From positions 62,001 through 126,000 of the forward strand of contig JAAYHX010000023.1 in assembly GCA_012735215.1 (NCBI GenBank): a DNA stretch of 64,000 bases, written 5' to 3'. Position numbers and translations under genes: made by a program. This stretch comes from Tissierellia bacterium. GTDB lineage: Bacteria > Bacillota > Clostridia > Tissierellales > Tepidimicrobiaceae. The first letter of the stretch is position 1. The number at the start of each line of letters is the position of its first letter. The notes beneath the pieces were generated by a model. That model was not told the DNA's origin, did not search any database, and worked only from the letters and a program-made list of their open reading frames with translations. This document shows positions 26,737 through 35,231 of the stretch, one piece after another.

Positions 26737-27654
26737 TTGGTATCAATTATTATTCCAAGTTATAATGAAGGAAAAGCTTTGTTAGAAACATTGCAAAATT
26801 TAGTAGAAAACATCAGAAACTCTTCTTTTGATGGAGAATATGAGATAATAGTTATTGATTCATCAGATGATGGGAAAGCTGATATTAGATATTTTTCACA
26901 TTTAAAAGATAATAATAGAATTAAGATAATCCATAGAAAGTTAAGAACTTTTCCTGGTGAGGCAAGAAACATAGGGGTAAAAAATGCGAAGTATGATATC
27001 ATAGTCTTTACAGATGTAGGCTTTAAGTTTGAAAAAGACTGGTTAGTAAAGTTAATTAAACCACTTTTAACTGACTGTTCTATAGACATAGCTTGGGGTA
27101 TTACTAAAACTTCCACAGAAAATAAAATGGATAGATTATTTGCTCATTTAATTGGAGGAAGAGAAAAAACTCGCAGAATTATACCTAATGTAGCTATTAG
27201 AAAGAAAGTTTTTTTAGACGGACACTGGTTTAAAAATGACCTTCGTGCAGTTGAAGATACTAGATTTATTCATGAAATTAAAGGAAATTATAACGAAGTA
27301 TTTGTAGAAGCAATAAACTACTATAGTGGTCATCCTCAAAATTTAGTTGAGGCTTTTAAAAAGTGGAGTGCATATTCCTACTATTCTTATATGGCAGGTT
27401 ATAGAAGGAAAGCATACCTGTCAATTTTTCAATTAGTATTCTACTTGTTACTGATTATTTTATTAAGTAATAGATTAGCACTATTCTTAATTGTATTACT
27501 TCAGTTTTTAAGAGTTGTATTAAAGTCTGATAAAAATTATAAAGTGAATGTACTAGAAAAAATATATGTATTAATCCTTTCATTTGCTATTGATATTGGT
27601 CGACTTCAAGGTTCATTAAAGGCTATTATAAAATATAGGTTTAAATGGAGTTGA
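26737..27654 (+). CDS. GT2-family glycosyltransferase with C-terminal membrane region
   Basis: 305 aa from TTG 26737, 7 bases after AAAGGAAG; it begins VSIIIPSYNEGKALLETL, the GT-A opening. A DSS and TDVG stretch stands where the DXD metal site is expected. Around residues 230-265 are two hydrophobic segments (LSIFQLVFYLLLIILL and LALFLIVLLQFL). Acceptor and donor unknown. Confidence 0.85.
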   Translation: MVSIIIPSYNEGKALLETLQNLVENIRNSSFDGEYEIIVIDSSDDGKADIRYFSHLKDNNRIKIIHRKLRTFPGEARNIGVKNAKYDIIVFTDVGFKFEKDWLVKLIKPLLTDCSIDIAWGITKTSTENKMDRLFAHLIGGREKTRRIIPNVAIRKKVFLDGHWFKNDLRAVEDTRFIHEIKGNYNEVFVEAINYYSGHPQNLVEAFKKWSAYSYYSYMAGYRRKAYLSIFQLVFYLLLIILLSNRLALFLIVLLQFLRVVLKSDKNYKVNVLEKIYVLILSFAIDIGRLQGSLKAIIKYRFKWS

Positions 27655-27698
27655 ATAAACAAGGTGTAATATAGAATTTTATGGTAGGTGACTAATGA

Positions 27699-28814
27699 TT
27701 GAAAAAAATATATTTTAAAGGATATTATGGATATAAAAATATAGGTGATGATGTATTTTGTGTTACAGCTGATTGGATTTGTAATAATATATGGGAGAAT
27801 GTTCAGGCTGTATTTATTGGAAAGGACTTACCTAAGCTTTCAAATAATGCTAAAGTTTATAGTTTTAACAATGGCACTATAAAAAGAATATTTGAGTTAA
27901 TCAATTTAATAAGAATGGACAAAATAATATATTTTGGCGGCTCTCTCCTACACAGTAGAATCAGGGGCTTATTCGATATAAAATATTATTTAAATAAATA
28001 TAGATTTTTATATAACAAACTTGGAACTATAGGCACATCTGTAGGCCCATTTAAAAGTCAGGTGGATAGAGATTCAATTAGAGAATTTTTGAAAAAATTT
28101 AGATTTATATGTGTAAGAGACTACTCCTCATTAAAGATATTAGAAGAAATGGGGATTACAGAAAAAGCTAGCTTTTGCTTTGATCCTGCAATTTTAATCA
28201 ATGATGTTTTTCCTAGTTTGAAAGTAAAGAAACGAAAGAAAGATGATAAAATTAAGCTAGGAATATCCTTATGTCATTATGAAAGATATGTTGGGGGAGA
28301 CTTACGAAAAGAAAGGGAAAGAGAAGCTGCTATAGAATCATTTTTAGATGAAATTATTGAATCAAATGACCATATATCAGAAATTACATTTTTTATTTTT
28401 CATGGAAGTAAGTCTGTTGGAGATGAGAAAATAACAAAATATTTTTATAATAAGTATAAAGATAAAATTAAAGCAAGAATAGTAGATTATACTCCTAATA
28501 CGGAACAGTTTTGTCAGGAATTAAATAGTTGCGATATAATATTTGGTGTAAGATTGCATTCCGGAATTTTAGCTTATGCTTTAGAGATACCTTTTATATT
28601 AGTAGAATATCATAAAAAATGTACTGAATTTTTGAGTACAATTAATTATAACAATAGATTTTATATATACAACCATAGGCACAATGTGGATTTATTTAAT
28701 AATATGGTTAGCACTATCATCAACGATGAAGTTGTTCATGGAACGGAAGAAATGATAAAACCAGAATATTTCAAGAAGATAATAAAGGATCAATTAGTAA
28801 AAATAGAAATATAG
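27699..28814 (+). CDS. Polysaccharide pyruvyl transferase family protein
   Basis: 371 aa, TTG start at 27699 with TAGGTG 9 bases upstream. Begins KKIYFKGYYGYKNIGDDV, the G-x-x-N-x-GD motif of pyruvyl transferases, and has FGVRLHSGILAYAL near residue 285, the conserved RxH block. These enzymes put ketal pyruvate on sugars using PEP, which gives the polymer negative charge; pyruvylated wall polymers also anchor S-layer proteins in some Gram-positives. The second use is only a possibility here. Confidence 0.88.
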   Translation: MKKIYFKGYYGYKNIGDDVFCVTADWICNNIWENVQAVFIGKDLPKLSNNAKVYSFNNGTIKRIFELINLIRMDKIIYFGGSLLHSRIRGLFDIKYYLNKYRFLYNKLGTIGTSVGPFKSQVDRDSIREFLKKFRFICVRDYSSLKILEEMGITEKASFCFDPAILINDVFPSLKVKKRKKDDKIKLGISLCHYERYVGGDLRKEREREAAIESFLDEIIESNDHISEITFFIFHGSKSVGDEKITKYFYNKYKDKIKARIVDYTPNTEQFCQELNSCDIIFGVRLHSGILAYALEIPFILVEYHKKCTEFLSTINYNNRFYIYNHRHNVDLFNNMVSTIINDEVVHGTEEMIKPEYFKKIIKDQLVKIEI

Positions 28815-28876
28815 TATATAGTTGACGTAATTGTTTAGATAAAAATACTGCTACCCAGATCATATGGAGGATAAGT

Positions 28877-30178
28877 ATGAATAACACTATTGCAAAAATT
28901 TATAATAAAATTTTTGATAATGATTTCTGTGAAAACACATCTCTAATTTTTTTACTATTTTTTACTGGCTTAATAAACTCCAGACGACATATAGCTATGT
29001 TTAAAATACCATTTTTAGAGGTAATTATCATATTAATATTTGGTCTTTTGTTTGTGCTTAATATTTTGATGATTATTTTTAAATGTTTTATCTATAAAGA
29101 ATCACCTTATGTAACAGACAAATACTGGAAGCCATTGATAATAATTATTTTATTGAAATATATAATAATTTTCTCACAGATATTGTATAGCTTTCTTATT
29201 AATAAATTAACATCTGATGTCCAAACTTTAAGTTTAGCCGCGAACTATCCTATAAATTCACATGTTAATAATCTTATAAAGTTTATAATCAATTTTACTA
29301 TGATAGCAATACTTACAACTAGAATTGATAATTTTTGCAAGTTAAACTTATCTATTAGTGCATTTGGATTAGGATGCGCAATTGCACCTATTATTGGTTT
29401 AATCTTTTTTCCTAATTTGATAGGAAGAAGGATAAGCGATGTAAACGGTATTTTTTTTGCTGGGAGTTTCTGGAATGCATCGGTAATAGCATTTGTTTCA
29501 TCAGGCTGGCTGTTGATTAGTACCCTTAAAAATATAGAAAAGCCATTTGGAAAATTCATAAATTTATTTCTTGCAGTAATAATGTTTGTTGGGGGTATTG
29601 CAGGTTTATCTAGAGCAATAGTTGTTTCAGGTTTTATATCTATGCTTATATATGCAATTTGTTTAAAAGATATTAAGAAACTGTTCAAAATAATTGCTAT
29701 TCTAATAATACTGGTTCTAATAATACAATCACAATTTGGTATTATCTTTGAAAATTTCAAACTTAGGCTTCAAAAAAAAGGTGATATAAGGAATGAAGGA
29801 AGAATTAAAATCTGGAAGGATTATTTAGAGGATATCAAAACCTTTTTTATTTTAGGAGAACCTGTCGAAGGTTATAAAGTTTTCTCAAAAACAGGAAAGG
29901 GTCCCCATTCTATACTATTAAACTGGTGGAGTCAATTTGGTGTTTTTGCAGTTTTAGCTTTTATATGGTTTATGTGGGGAGTTTGGAAATCAGCATCTTA
30001 TATATATAAGAATATGACAATTCAACAAGGAGCTGCAATATTTGCATGGTTATTTGGTTATCTATCACTTGCAATGATTAATGAAACTGGATATAGAGAA
30101 TTACCATTTTATGCCGCCATGGGTATAATATTTGCTTGGGGTAATTTAGTTAAAAGAAAAACCACCATGGCAAATTAG
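28877..30178 (+). CDS. O-antigen polymerase/ligase-like membrane protein (Wzy)
   Basis: 433 aa with about ten hydrophobic segments. A loop containing KIWKDYLEDIKTFFILGEP and GKGPHSILLNWWSQFGVFAVLAF matches the Wzy/O-antigen ligase pattern (conserved His in HxxxL before a membrane span). It is the only polymerase candidate in the cluster. Wzy proteins vary widely, so identity rests on topology and context. Ribosome binding site ATGGAGGATAAGT. Confidence 0.8.
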   Translation: MNNTIAKIYNKIFDNDFCENTSLIFLLFFTGLINSRRHIAMFKIPFLEVIIILIFGLLFVLNILMIIFKCFIYKESPYVTDKYWKPLIIIILLKYIIIFSQILYSFLINKLTSDVQTLSLAANYPINSHVNNLIKFIINFTMIAILTTRIDNFCKLNLSISAFGLGCAIAPIIGLIFFPNLIGRRISDVNGIFFAGSFWNASVIAFVSSGWLLISTLKNIEKPFGKFINLFLAVIMFVGGIAGLSRAIVVSGFISMLIYAICLKDIKKLFKIIAILIILVLIIQSQFGIIFENFKLRLQKKGDIRNEGRIKIWKDYLEDIKTFFILGEPVEGYKVFSKTGKGPHSILLNWWSQFGVFAVLAFIWFMWGVWKSASYIYKNMTIQQGAAIFAWLFGYLSLAMINETGYRELPFYAAMGIIFAWGNLVKRKTTMAN

Positions 30179-30214
30179 AATATATAGAAAAATTTAATTT
30201 TAGGAGATATGGAA

Positions 30215-31783
30215 ATGTCTACATCAAAAAAAGCAGCCAAATCAGCAATTATAATTATAATATTTACCCTAGGAAGTAAATTCCTAGGGTTTCTTAGAGA
30301 AGTGCTTATAGCAGCAAAATTTGGAGCTGGCATGGAAACAGATACTTATTTTGTTGCTACAACAGCAACTACTTTAATAACCACACTTATGAGCAATGCA
30401 ATTAGTACTACATTTATTCCAGTACTATCAGAAATAGAATCAAGAGAAGGGAAAAGGGGTAAAATTAGCCATACAAATAACATGGTTAATATAATTTTTT
30501 TCTTTTCCTTAATTTTAGTTTTAGTAGGATGGTTAGCCTCACCTGTATTAGTCAAATTACTTGCTAAAGGATTTTATGGTGAACAATTCAATTTAGCTGT
30601 AAAACTGACTAGAATTGGATTACCTAAGATAATATTTAGTTGTATTTTAGGAGTAGCAACTGGATTTCTACAAAGTGAGCAAAGACATGCTTCTTCTGCT
30701 GCTATAGGTTTTCCTTTTAATTTTGTATTTATTATTTATCTAGTTTTTTTGTCGACAACATTTGGAATAGAAGGCCTGATGGTATCAGCAGTTTTTGCAG
30801 CATTGTCACAATTTTTAATTCAGATACCAGAACTGAAAAAAACAGGTTATAGATATAAATTTATTTTTGATTTAAAGGATAAATACATAAAAAAAGTCTT
30901 ATATTTGAGTTTCCCTGTATTTGTAGGAGTGGCAATAAATGACTTGAACGCAATAGTAGATAGAACTTTAGCCTCTTCTTTAGCTTCTGGTAGCATTTCA
31001 GCTTTAAATTATGCCAATAGGCTAAACTCACTAATATTAGGTGTTTTTATTTCTGCAATAACTACTGTTATATTTCCTTTATTAGCTAAAGAGTCTAATA
31101 ATGATAATATTATAGGTATGAAGAAGATTATGGGAAATGGCGTTAATCTCATTTTACTTATTACTATTCCCGCAACAATAGGACTTATAGTATTAGCTAA
31201 ACCTATTGTCGAGGTAGCATTTCAGAGAGGTGAATTTGATGCTAATGCTACAATAATGACATCTAAAGCTTTAATCTTTTATTCAATAGGCCTTGTAGCT
31301 ATGGCTCTTAGATTGTTAATTACTAGAGTATACTATTCATTACAGGATACAAAAACTCCAATGATAAATGGTGCTATATCTGTAGCATTTAATATAGTGT
31401 TAAACCTTATATTAGTTAAATTTATGGCTCATGCAGGACTAGCCTTTGCTACTAGTATAGCTACTACTATTGCTACTTTATTAATGTTTTATGGTCTAAA
31501 GAAGAAGATTGGTTCATTAGGAACTGTATCGTATATAAAATGTGGGTTAAAATCTGGACTAGCATCTGCCATAATGGGTGTTGTTGCATATACTGTTTAT
31601 AACGGATTATATAGAATATTAGGAGTATCTAAACTATATAACTTAATATCATTATTGTTAGCTGTGGCAATAGGTGTAATAATATATGGAGTTTTATGCT
31701 ATGTATTTGGCATTGAAGAAGTTAAAGAGATAGTAGGGAAAGCTAAGAATATAATAATGAGAAAAATGAATTGTAAGAAGTAG
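30215..31783 (+). CDS. MurJ/MviN-family flippase (Wzx role likely)
   Basis: 522 aa. ATG 30215 is used because AGGAG ends 8 bases before it; ATG 30209 is too close. About 14 hydrophobic segments; LGFLREVLIAAKFGAGMETDTYFVA near the start is the MurJ/MviN signature, and PTIGLIVLAKPIVEVAFQRGEFD is the central one. In this setting it more likely flips the polysaccharide repeat unit than lipid II, but a MurJ paralogue cannot be excluded. Last gene of the cluster. Confidence 0.88.
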   Translation: MSTSKKAAKSAIIIIIFTLGSKFLGFLREVLIAAKFGAGMETDTYFVATTATTLITTLMSNAISTTFIPVLSEIESREGKRGKISHTNNMVNIIFFFSLILVLVGWLASPVLVKLLAKGFYGEQFNLAVKLTRIGLPKIIFSCILGVATGFLQSEQRHASSAAIGFPFNFVFIIYLVFLSTTFGIEGLMVSAVFAALSQFLIQIPELKKTGYRYKFIFDLKDKYIKKVLYLSFPVFVGVAINDLNAIVDRTLASSLASGSISALNYANRLNSLILGVFISAITTVIFPLLAKESNNDNIIGMKKIMGNGVNLILLITIPATIGLIVLAKPIVEVAFQRGEFDANATIMTSKALIFYSIGLVAMALRLLITRVYYSLQDTKTPMINGAISVAFNIVLNLILVKFMAHAGLAFATSIATTIATLLMFYGLKKKIGSLGTVSYIKCGLKSGLASAIMGVVAYTVYNGLYRILGVSKLYNLISLLLAVAIGVIIYGVLCYVFGIEEVKEIVGKAKNIIMRKMNCKK

Positions 31784-31899
31784 ATATCCAATGCTTTTTA
31801 AACGTAAAAATATAGCTGAAAGCAGTAAAGTTAAATCGTGGAATTTTGAAAAATAAGAATTCTAAAATATTTAACTATAATAAATGCTTTTCCTAGATC

Positions 31900-31925
31900 A
31901 AAGGCTACCTCTATGGTAGCCTTTT
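31900..31925. terminator. Bidirectional terminator at the end of the polysaccharide cluster
   Basis: AAAGGCTACC and GGTAGCCTTT form a 10-bp stem around TCTAT, with T or A on each side. It lies between convergent genes. Confidence 0.85.
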
Positions 31926-31936
31926 AATCACCACCC

Positions 31937-32842
31937 CTAACTTCCACCATACCTATCCCTCTCCATATCGTATCTGACTTCTGCATCTATATCTATATTA
32001 ATCTCACTTATAGCATTGTAAATACAAGCCTTAAAATAGCCTATTGGGTTATTGATTTTAGTTGTTCTAGTAGCTTCTTTAAATTTCTCTATTGCATGTT
32101 CTATGACGAAATAGTCCAGCTTTTCTATTTCTGCTTTTGCAATATCTTTAGGCACATAGATGTTGCCTATTTTGATATTTTCATAGTTGTTAATCTCCTG
32201 AACCAGGATAAGTATAGCTTTAAAAACAGCATCTCTATAGCTTTCAGGTATGTTTTCTAAATCACAGTTAGATACTATTTTTCTAGCATCTAGTTTTATA
32301 TCAGATGGCTTTTCTGTCAGTCTATCATTTAGGTTATCTCGATAATGTTTTGCAGTGTGCTCCAGGATGGATGGACTGATAGTCTCTTTAGAAATCTCTG
32401 TAGTATTCTCTGGTAATGGTGAGGCTAAGTTTGTACTTTCCATTGGTTCATTTTGAGCTATATCCATTGGGTCAATATGACTATTACTATCAGGTTTATT
32501 TGATATGTTCATAATAGAATATAGCCTATCATAATCAATGGTATACCATAAGGTTCTATCCATTTGGTATACGTTAAACCGATCAACTATGATTAGCTTC
32601 ATATTTCTCAGCCTTCTAAACACCCTTTTTATGGTTTCCTTAGACCAGAAGGGGAACTGATCATGCCATTCTTCATAGGTATTGTAGGTCCAGTATCTTC
32701 CCTCATGAAAGTTTCTGCCTTCCTTTTTGTTTAATTGAATCCAATAATGAACCTGCTGTAAAACAATTGCTTCATTTAATCCTATTATAGCTGCCATATG
32801 CTTATCTAATACTATTGGATGTTTATCAAATAAAATTGTCAT
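31937..32842 (-). CDS. Replication-initiator-like protein (DnaD/DUF6017-type)
   Basis: 301 aa. The N-terminal 110 residues form a winged-helix-like region (HMAAIIGLNEAIVLQQVHYW, YEEWHDQFPFWSKETIKRVFRRL) of the kind found in plasmid, phage and ICE replication initiators. A low-complexity linker rich in Ser, Thr and Pro follows. The C-terminal region (NPIGYFKACIYNAISEI) resembles DnaD/DUF6017 tails. AAAGGAGGG is 6 bases before the start. No other mobile-element gene is near, so it looks like a remnant or a domesticated gene. Family assignment is from pattern only. Confidence 0.65.
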   Translation of the reverse strand: MTILFDKHPIVLDKHMAAIIGLNEAIVLQQVHYWIQLNKKEGRNFHEGRYWTYNTYEEWHDQFPFWSKETIKRVFRRLRNMKLIIVDRFNVYQMDRTLWYTIDYDRLYSIMNISNKPDSNSHIDPMDIAQNEPMESTNLASPLPENTTEISKETISPSILEHTAKHYRDNLNDRLTEKPSDIKLDARKIVSNCDLENIPESYRDAVFKAILILVQEINNYENIKIGNIYVPKDIAKAEIEKLDYFVIEHAIEKFKEATRTTKINNPIGYFKACIYNAISEINIDIDAEVRYDMERDRYGGS

Positions 32843-33077
32843 AGTAAACCCTCCTTTTAATAAATCTACTTAATAAATAGAAGCAAAAGGGGGATTTTAC
32901 TATTTGCTACCATGCCATTTTGACACATTAATATTCTAAAAGAAAATTTTTAACTAGATTATAATAAGCATATAATGAGGGTTAGGGCTTTTTAATTTTT
33001 GTATTAATTAGATTAATAGCTATCTTTTTGGTTATTATAGATAATAATTATTGCTTAAATAATTTTTATAAGAATTG

Positions 33078-33106
33078 TTGATATTTATGAGACAATGTGC
33101 TATAAT
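33078..33106 (+). promoter_or_regulatory. Promoter of the tRNA-Sec gene
   Basis: TTGATA (33078-33083), 17 bases, TATAAT (33101-33106), 19 bases before the tRNA 5' end. The best SigA match in the window. Confidence 0.85.
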
Positions 33107-33124
33107 ACATTAGTGTCGAATTAT

Positions 33125-33221
33125 GGGAGTAGATGGGTGCTGGTGTGCCCTCTGGTCTTCAAAACCAGCGCGAGGCGTTAGTAGCGTCTTGGGTGGGTTC
33201 GATTCCCACATACTCCCGCCA
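33125..33221 (+). tRNA. selC: tRNA-Sec (anticodon TCA)
   Basis: 97 nt including encoded GCCA. Anticodon stem CTGGT/ACCAG encloses loop CTTCAAA, so the anticodon is TCA, which reads UGA. Acceptor GGGAGTA pairs with TACTCCC, T arm GTGGG-TTCGATT-CCCAC, and the variable arm is long (about 23 nt with GAGGCG/CGTCTT pairing), all features of selenocysteine tRNA. It serves the selD-selA-selB genes 15 kb upstream. It is transcribed alone between its promoter and a terminator. Confidence 0.97.
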
Positions 33222-33230
33222 TAGACAGTT

Positions 33231-33253
33231 AGCCACTTTTGTGGCTTTTTTTG
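33231..33253 (+). terminator. Terminator of tRNA-Sec
   Basis: AGCCAC and GTGGCT around TTTT, followed by seven T. Confidence 0.9.
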
Positions 33254-33347
33254 TTTTTTGTTGCCAATATGGGAAGATTTGCCTTGTATTTTAACGTGGA
33301 AATGGAAAAACTAAATAGTAGTGATTATATATAAAGAGGTGGATGAC

Positions 33348-33548
33348 ATGAAGGATAAGCTAACGGATCCAAATGCTAAGAAGGCTTTAGAAGAGTTGAA
33401 GTTGGAGTTAGCTACTGAGTTGGGAATTACAGATGCATTTAATAATAGATCTAAACCAATATCAAATGTATATATGTCCAGCCGTGCAGGCAGTATAATG
33501 ACCAATAAGATACTGGAATCCGAAGAAAAGGATTTATTGGATGAGTAG
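33348..33548 (+). CDS. Alpha/beta-type small acid-soluble spore protein
   Basis: 66 aa from ATG 33348, with AAAGAGGTGGATGAC upstream. The core LKLELATELGI fits the SASP consensus around the GPR cleavage site (E-hydrophobic-A-x-E-hydrophobic-G), followed by the RAGSIMTNKIL region corresponding to the G-x-M-x-x-K-hydrophobic block. SASPs coat spore DNA and are degraded by GPR at germination; gpr is at 40593. TGTATT-17-AAACTA at about 33281-33309 may be a SigG promoter, but it is a weak match. Confidence 0.88.
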   Translation: MKDKLTDPNAKKALEELKLELATELGITDAFNNRSKPISNVYMSSRAGSIMTNKILESEEKDLLDE

Positions 33549-33565
33549 GATGGCCTAGGCCATCC
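33548..33565 (+). terminator. Palindromic hairpin after the SASP gene
   Basis: GGATGGCCTAGGCCATCC is a perfect 18-base palindrome starting at the stop codon. The following ATTATTTATG is only a poor T tract. Confidence 0.55.
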
Positions 33566-33657
33566 ATTATTTATGCACAAGTTAAAAAGCAAATTATACA
33601 TTTTCCTAAATTCATGTTATAATGAAATTGTTATTACTCTTTTAGAGGGGGATATAT

Positions 33658-34032
33658 ATGGGCAAGAATGTGTTGGTCTGTGTTACACAGCAGAAAACTT
33701 GTGAAAGGTTAATATTGAAAGGACATGAATTGATTGGGACTGAGGAGGATAAACTCTTTGTAATTCATGTAGTAAATGAAAATGAAAACTTTTTGCAGAA
33801 CTCAAATGATGGGGAAGCATTAGAATACCTTTTTAGAGTATCGAAGAAAGTTGGAGCAGATCTGACCGTGTTAAGGTCTAAAAATATATTAAAGACTATG
33901 ATGGATTTTGCAATGGATAATGGTATTACTCACATAGTTATGGGAACTTCAAAGGACAGTGAGATGAATAGTGCCAGCCTTGGACTAAAATTACAAAAAG
34001 CATTACCTGATGTAGAGTTTATAAAACTATGA
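33658..34032 (+). CDS. Universal stress protein (UspA/KdpD-like domain)
   Basis: 124 aa. Starts KNVLVCVTQQKTCERLI and has the alpha/beta nucleotide-binding fold pattern, ending with ITHIVMGTSKDSEMNSASLG in the position of the ATP-binding G-x2-G-x9-G-S/T loop, here poorly conserved. Similar to the Usp domain of KdpD sensor kinases, but no kinase is attached. Preceded by TATAAT at about 33619 and followed by a terminator, so a single-gene unit. Function not predictable. Confidence 0.7.
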   Translation: MGKNVLVCVTQQKTCERLILKGHELIGTEEDKLFVIHVVNENENFLQNSNDGEALEYLFRVSKKVGADLTVLRSKNILKTMMDFAMDNGITHIVMGTSKDSEMNSASLGLKLQKALPDVEFIKL

Positions 34033-34033
34033 T

Positions 34034-34062
34034 GCACTTCGTGAGAAGTGTTTTCTTTTTTT
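34034..34062 (+). terminator. Intrinsic terminator after the Usp gene
   Basis: GCACTTC and GAAGTGT around GTGA, followed by a T-rich run of about ten bases. Confidence 0.85.
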
Positions 34063-34117
34063 GCACATAATAAGGAAAGAGGAATATTATAGACAATATA
34101 AAGGAGGATGTTAAGAA

Positions 34118-35182
34118 ATGAACATCAGGAGAATGTTTTTTGGGGGAAATACAGCCGATGGATTTCACTCCTTCCATGAGTATGTAATAGGTCCTAATAG
34201 GAAGAGGTTTTATATATTAAAGGGTATGCCTGGAGGCGGCAAGTCCTCTCTTATGAAGAAGATTGGGATATATTTCAAAGATAAAGGATATGGTGTAGAA
34301 TTTCACCACTGTCCATCAGACCCTGAATCCATAGACAGCATATTGATTGAGGAATTAGGAGTAGCTATAGCCGATGGGACTGCACCCCATGTGATGGATC
34401 CTATTTATCCTGGACTTAAGGATAGGATTATAGATTTGGCCCAGTATATTGATAGTGATAAGTTAAATAAGGATGAAGATAGGATTATAAAAGCAAAAGA
34501 GGAGAACAAGAAGGCTTATACTAGGGCTTTTTCCTATCTAAGAGCTGCAAGAAACATATATGACTTAATAGTAAAGAACAACAGCAAAGGGGTAGATTTT
34601 GAAGGGCTTAATAAGAGAACCTTAAGTCTAGTAGAGGAGATCTTTTCAGTAGAAGCTAAAGAGTACAAAAGTTCACCATTTCAGGAAAGACACGGCTTTT
34701 CTACAGCCAATACTCCTGCAGGCTTTGTGGATTATACGGATACCTTGCTGGAGGGTATTGGAAGGATATACTATATGGATTCTGACATAGGTACTGGAAA
34801 ATCCACTTTGATAAAGAGGATCCTTTATGAGTGCCAGATGAGGGACTATAATGTGGAAGTATACCACAATTCCACCTTTCCTGAGAAAATAGAGACTCTT
34901 ATAATAAAGGACTTAAATACTTGTATAACTTCCAATGTGAAGGGAAGAGACTTTCCACATATTTTGATAGATTTAAGGAAGTACTTTGATGAGAAGGTTA
35001 AAAACACTGCTGATTATGACATGTATTATTTACTCATGAAGAAGGCTTACGAGTCTTTAGCTGAAGCAAAAAAGAACCACGCTATACTTGAAAAGATCTA
35101 TGTACCAACTGTAGACTACAGTAAAATAGATGAGGTTAGGGAGAAGATACTAGAAGAGATAGTGGAGTTGGCAAACTCCTAG
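34118..35182 (+). CDS. Tandem P-loop ATPase of unknown function (PRK06851-like)
   Basis: 354 aa with two Walker A loops, GMPGGGKSSL at about residue 38 and DIGTGKSTL at about 225, so the protein looks like an internal duplication of one nucleotide-binding domain. N-terminal RRMFFGGNTADGFHSFHEYV matches a conserved clostridial family known only by number. After each P-loop a VEFHHCPSDPES/VEVYHNSTFPEK strip repeats the same strand. I see no clear helicase or kinase signature. Ribosome binding site AAAGGAGGATG. Confidence 0.8.
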   Translation: MNIRRMFFGGNTADGFHSFHEYVIGPNRKRFYILKGMPGGGKSSLMKKIGIYFKDKGYGVEFHHCPSDPESIDSILIEELGVAIADGTAPHVMDPIYPGLKDRIIDLAQYIDSDKLNKDEDRIIKAKEENKKAYTRAFSYLRAARNIYDLIVKNNSKGVDFEGLNKRTLSLVEEIFSVEAKEYKSSPFQERHGFSTANTPAGFVDYTDTLLEGIGRIYYMDSDIGTGKSTLIKRILYECQMRDYNVEVYHNSTFPEKIETLIIKDLNTCITSNVKGRDFPHILIDLRKYFDEKVKNTADYDMYYLLMKKAYESLAEAKKNHAILEKIYVPTVDYSKIDEVREKILEEIVELANS

Positions 35183-35186
35183 CTAG

Positions 35187-35231
35187 GAGATAATTATCTT
35201 TTTCGCAAAGGGCGAAAAAGATAATTATCTC
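35187..35231. terminator. Bidirectional terminator with 20-bp perfect arms
   Basis: 35187-35206 and 35212-35231 are exact reverse complements around a 5-base loop. The flanking genes converge. The stop codon of the minus-strand gene (35225-35227) is inside the right arm, so the terminator is partly coding. Confidence 0.9.

Noticed and set aside
31792-31860. Short ORF (about 21 codons) after the flippase gene
   Set aside because: No ribosome binding site and no distinctive composition.
31784-33124. Prophage or ICE around the replication-initiator-like gene
   Set aside because: No integrase, recombinase, relaxase, capsid or attachment-site repeats are visible within the neighbouring sequence.
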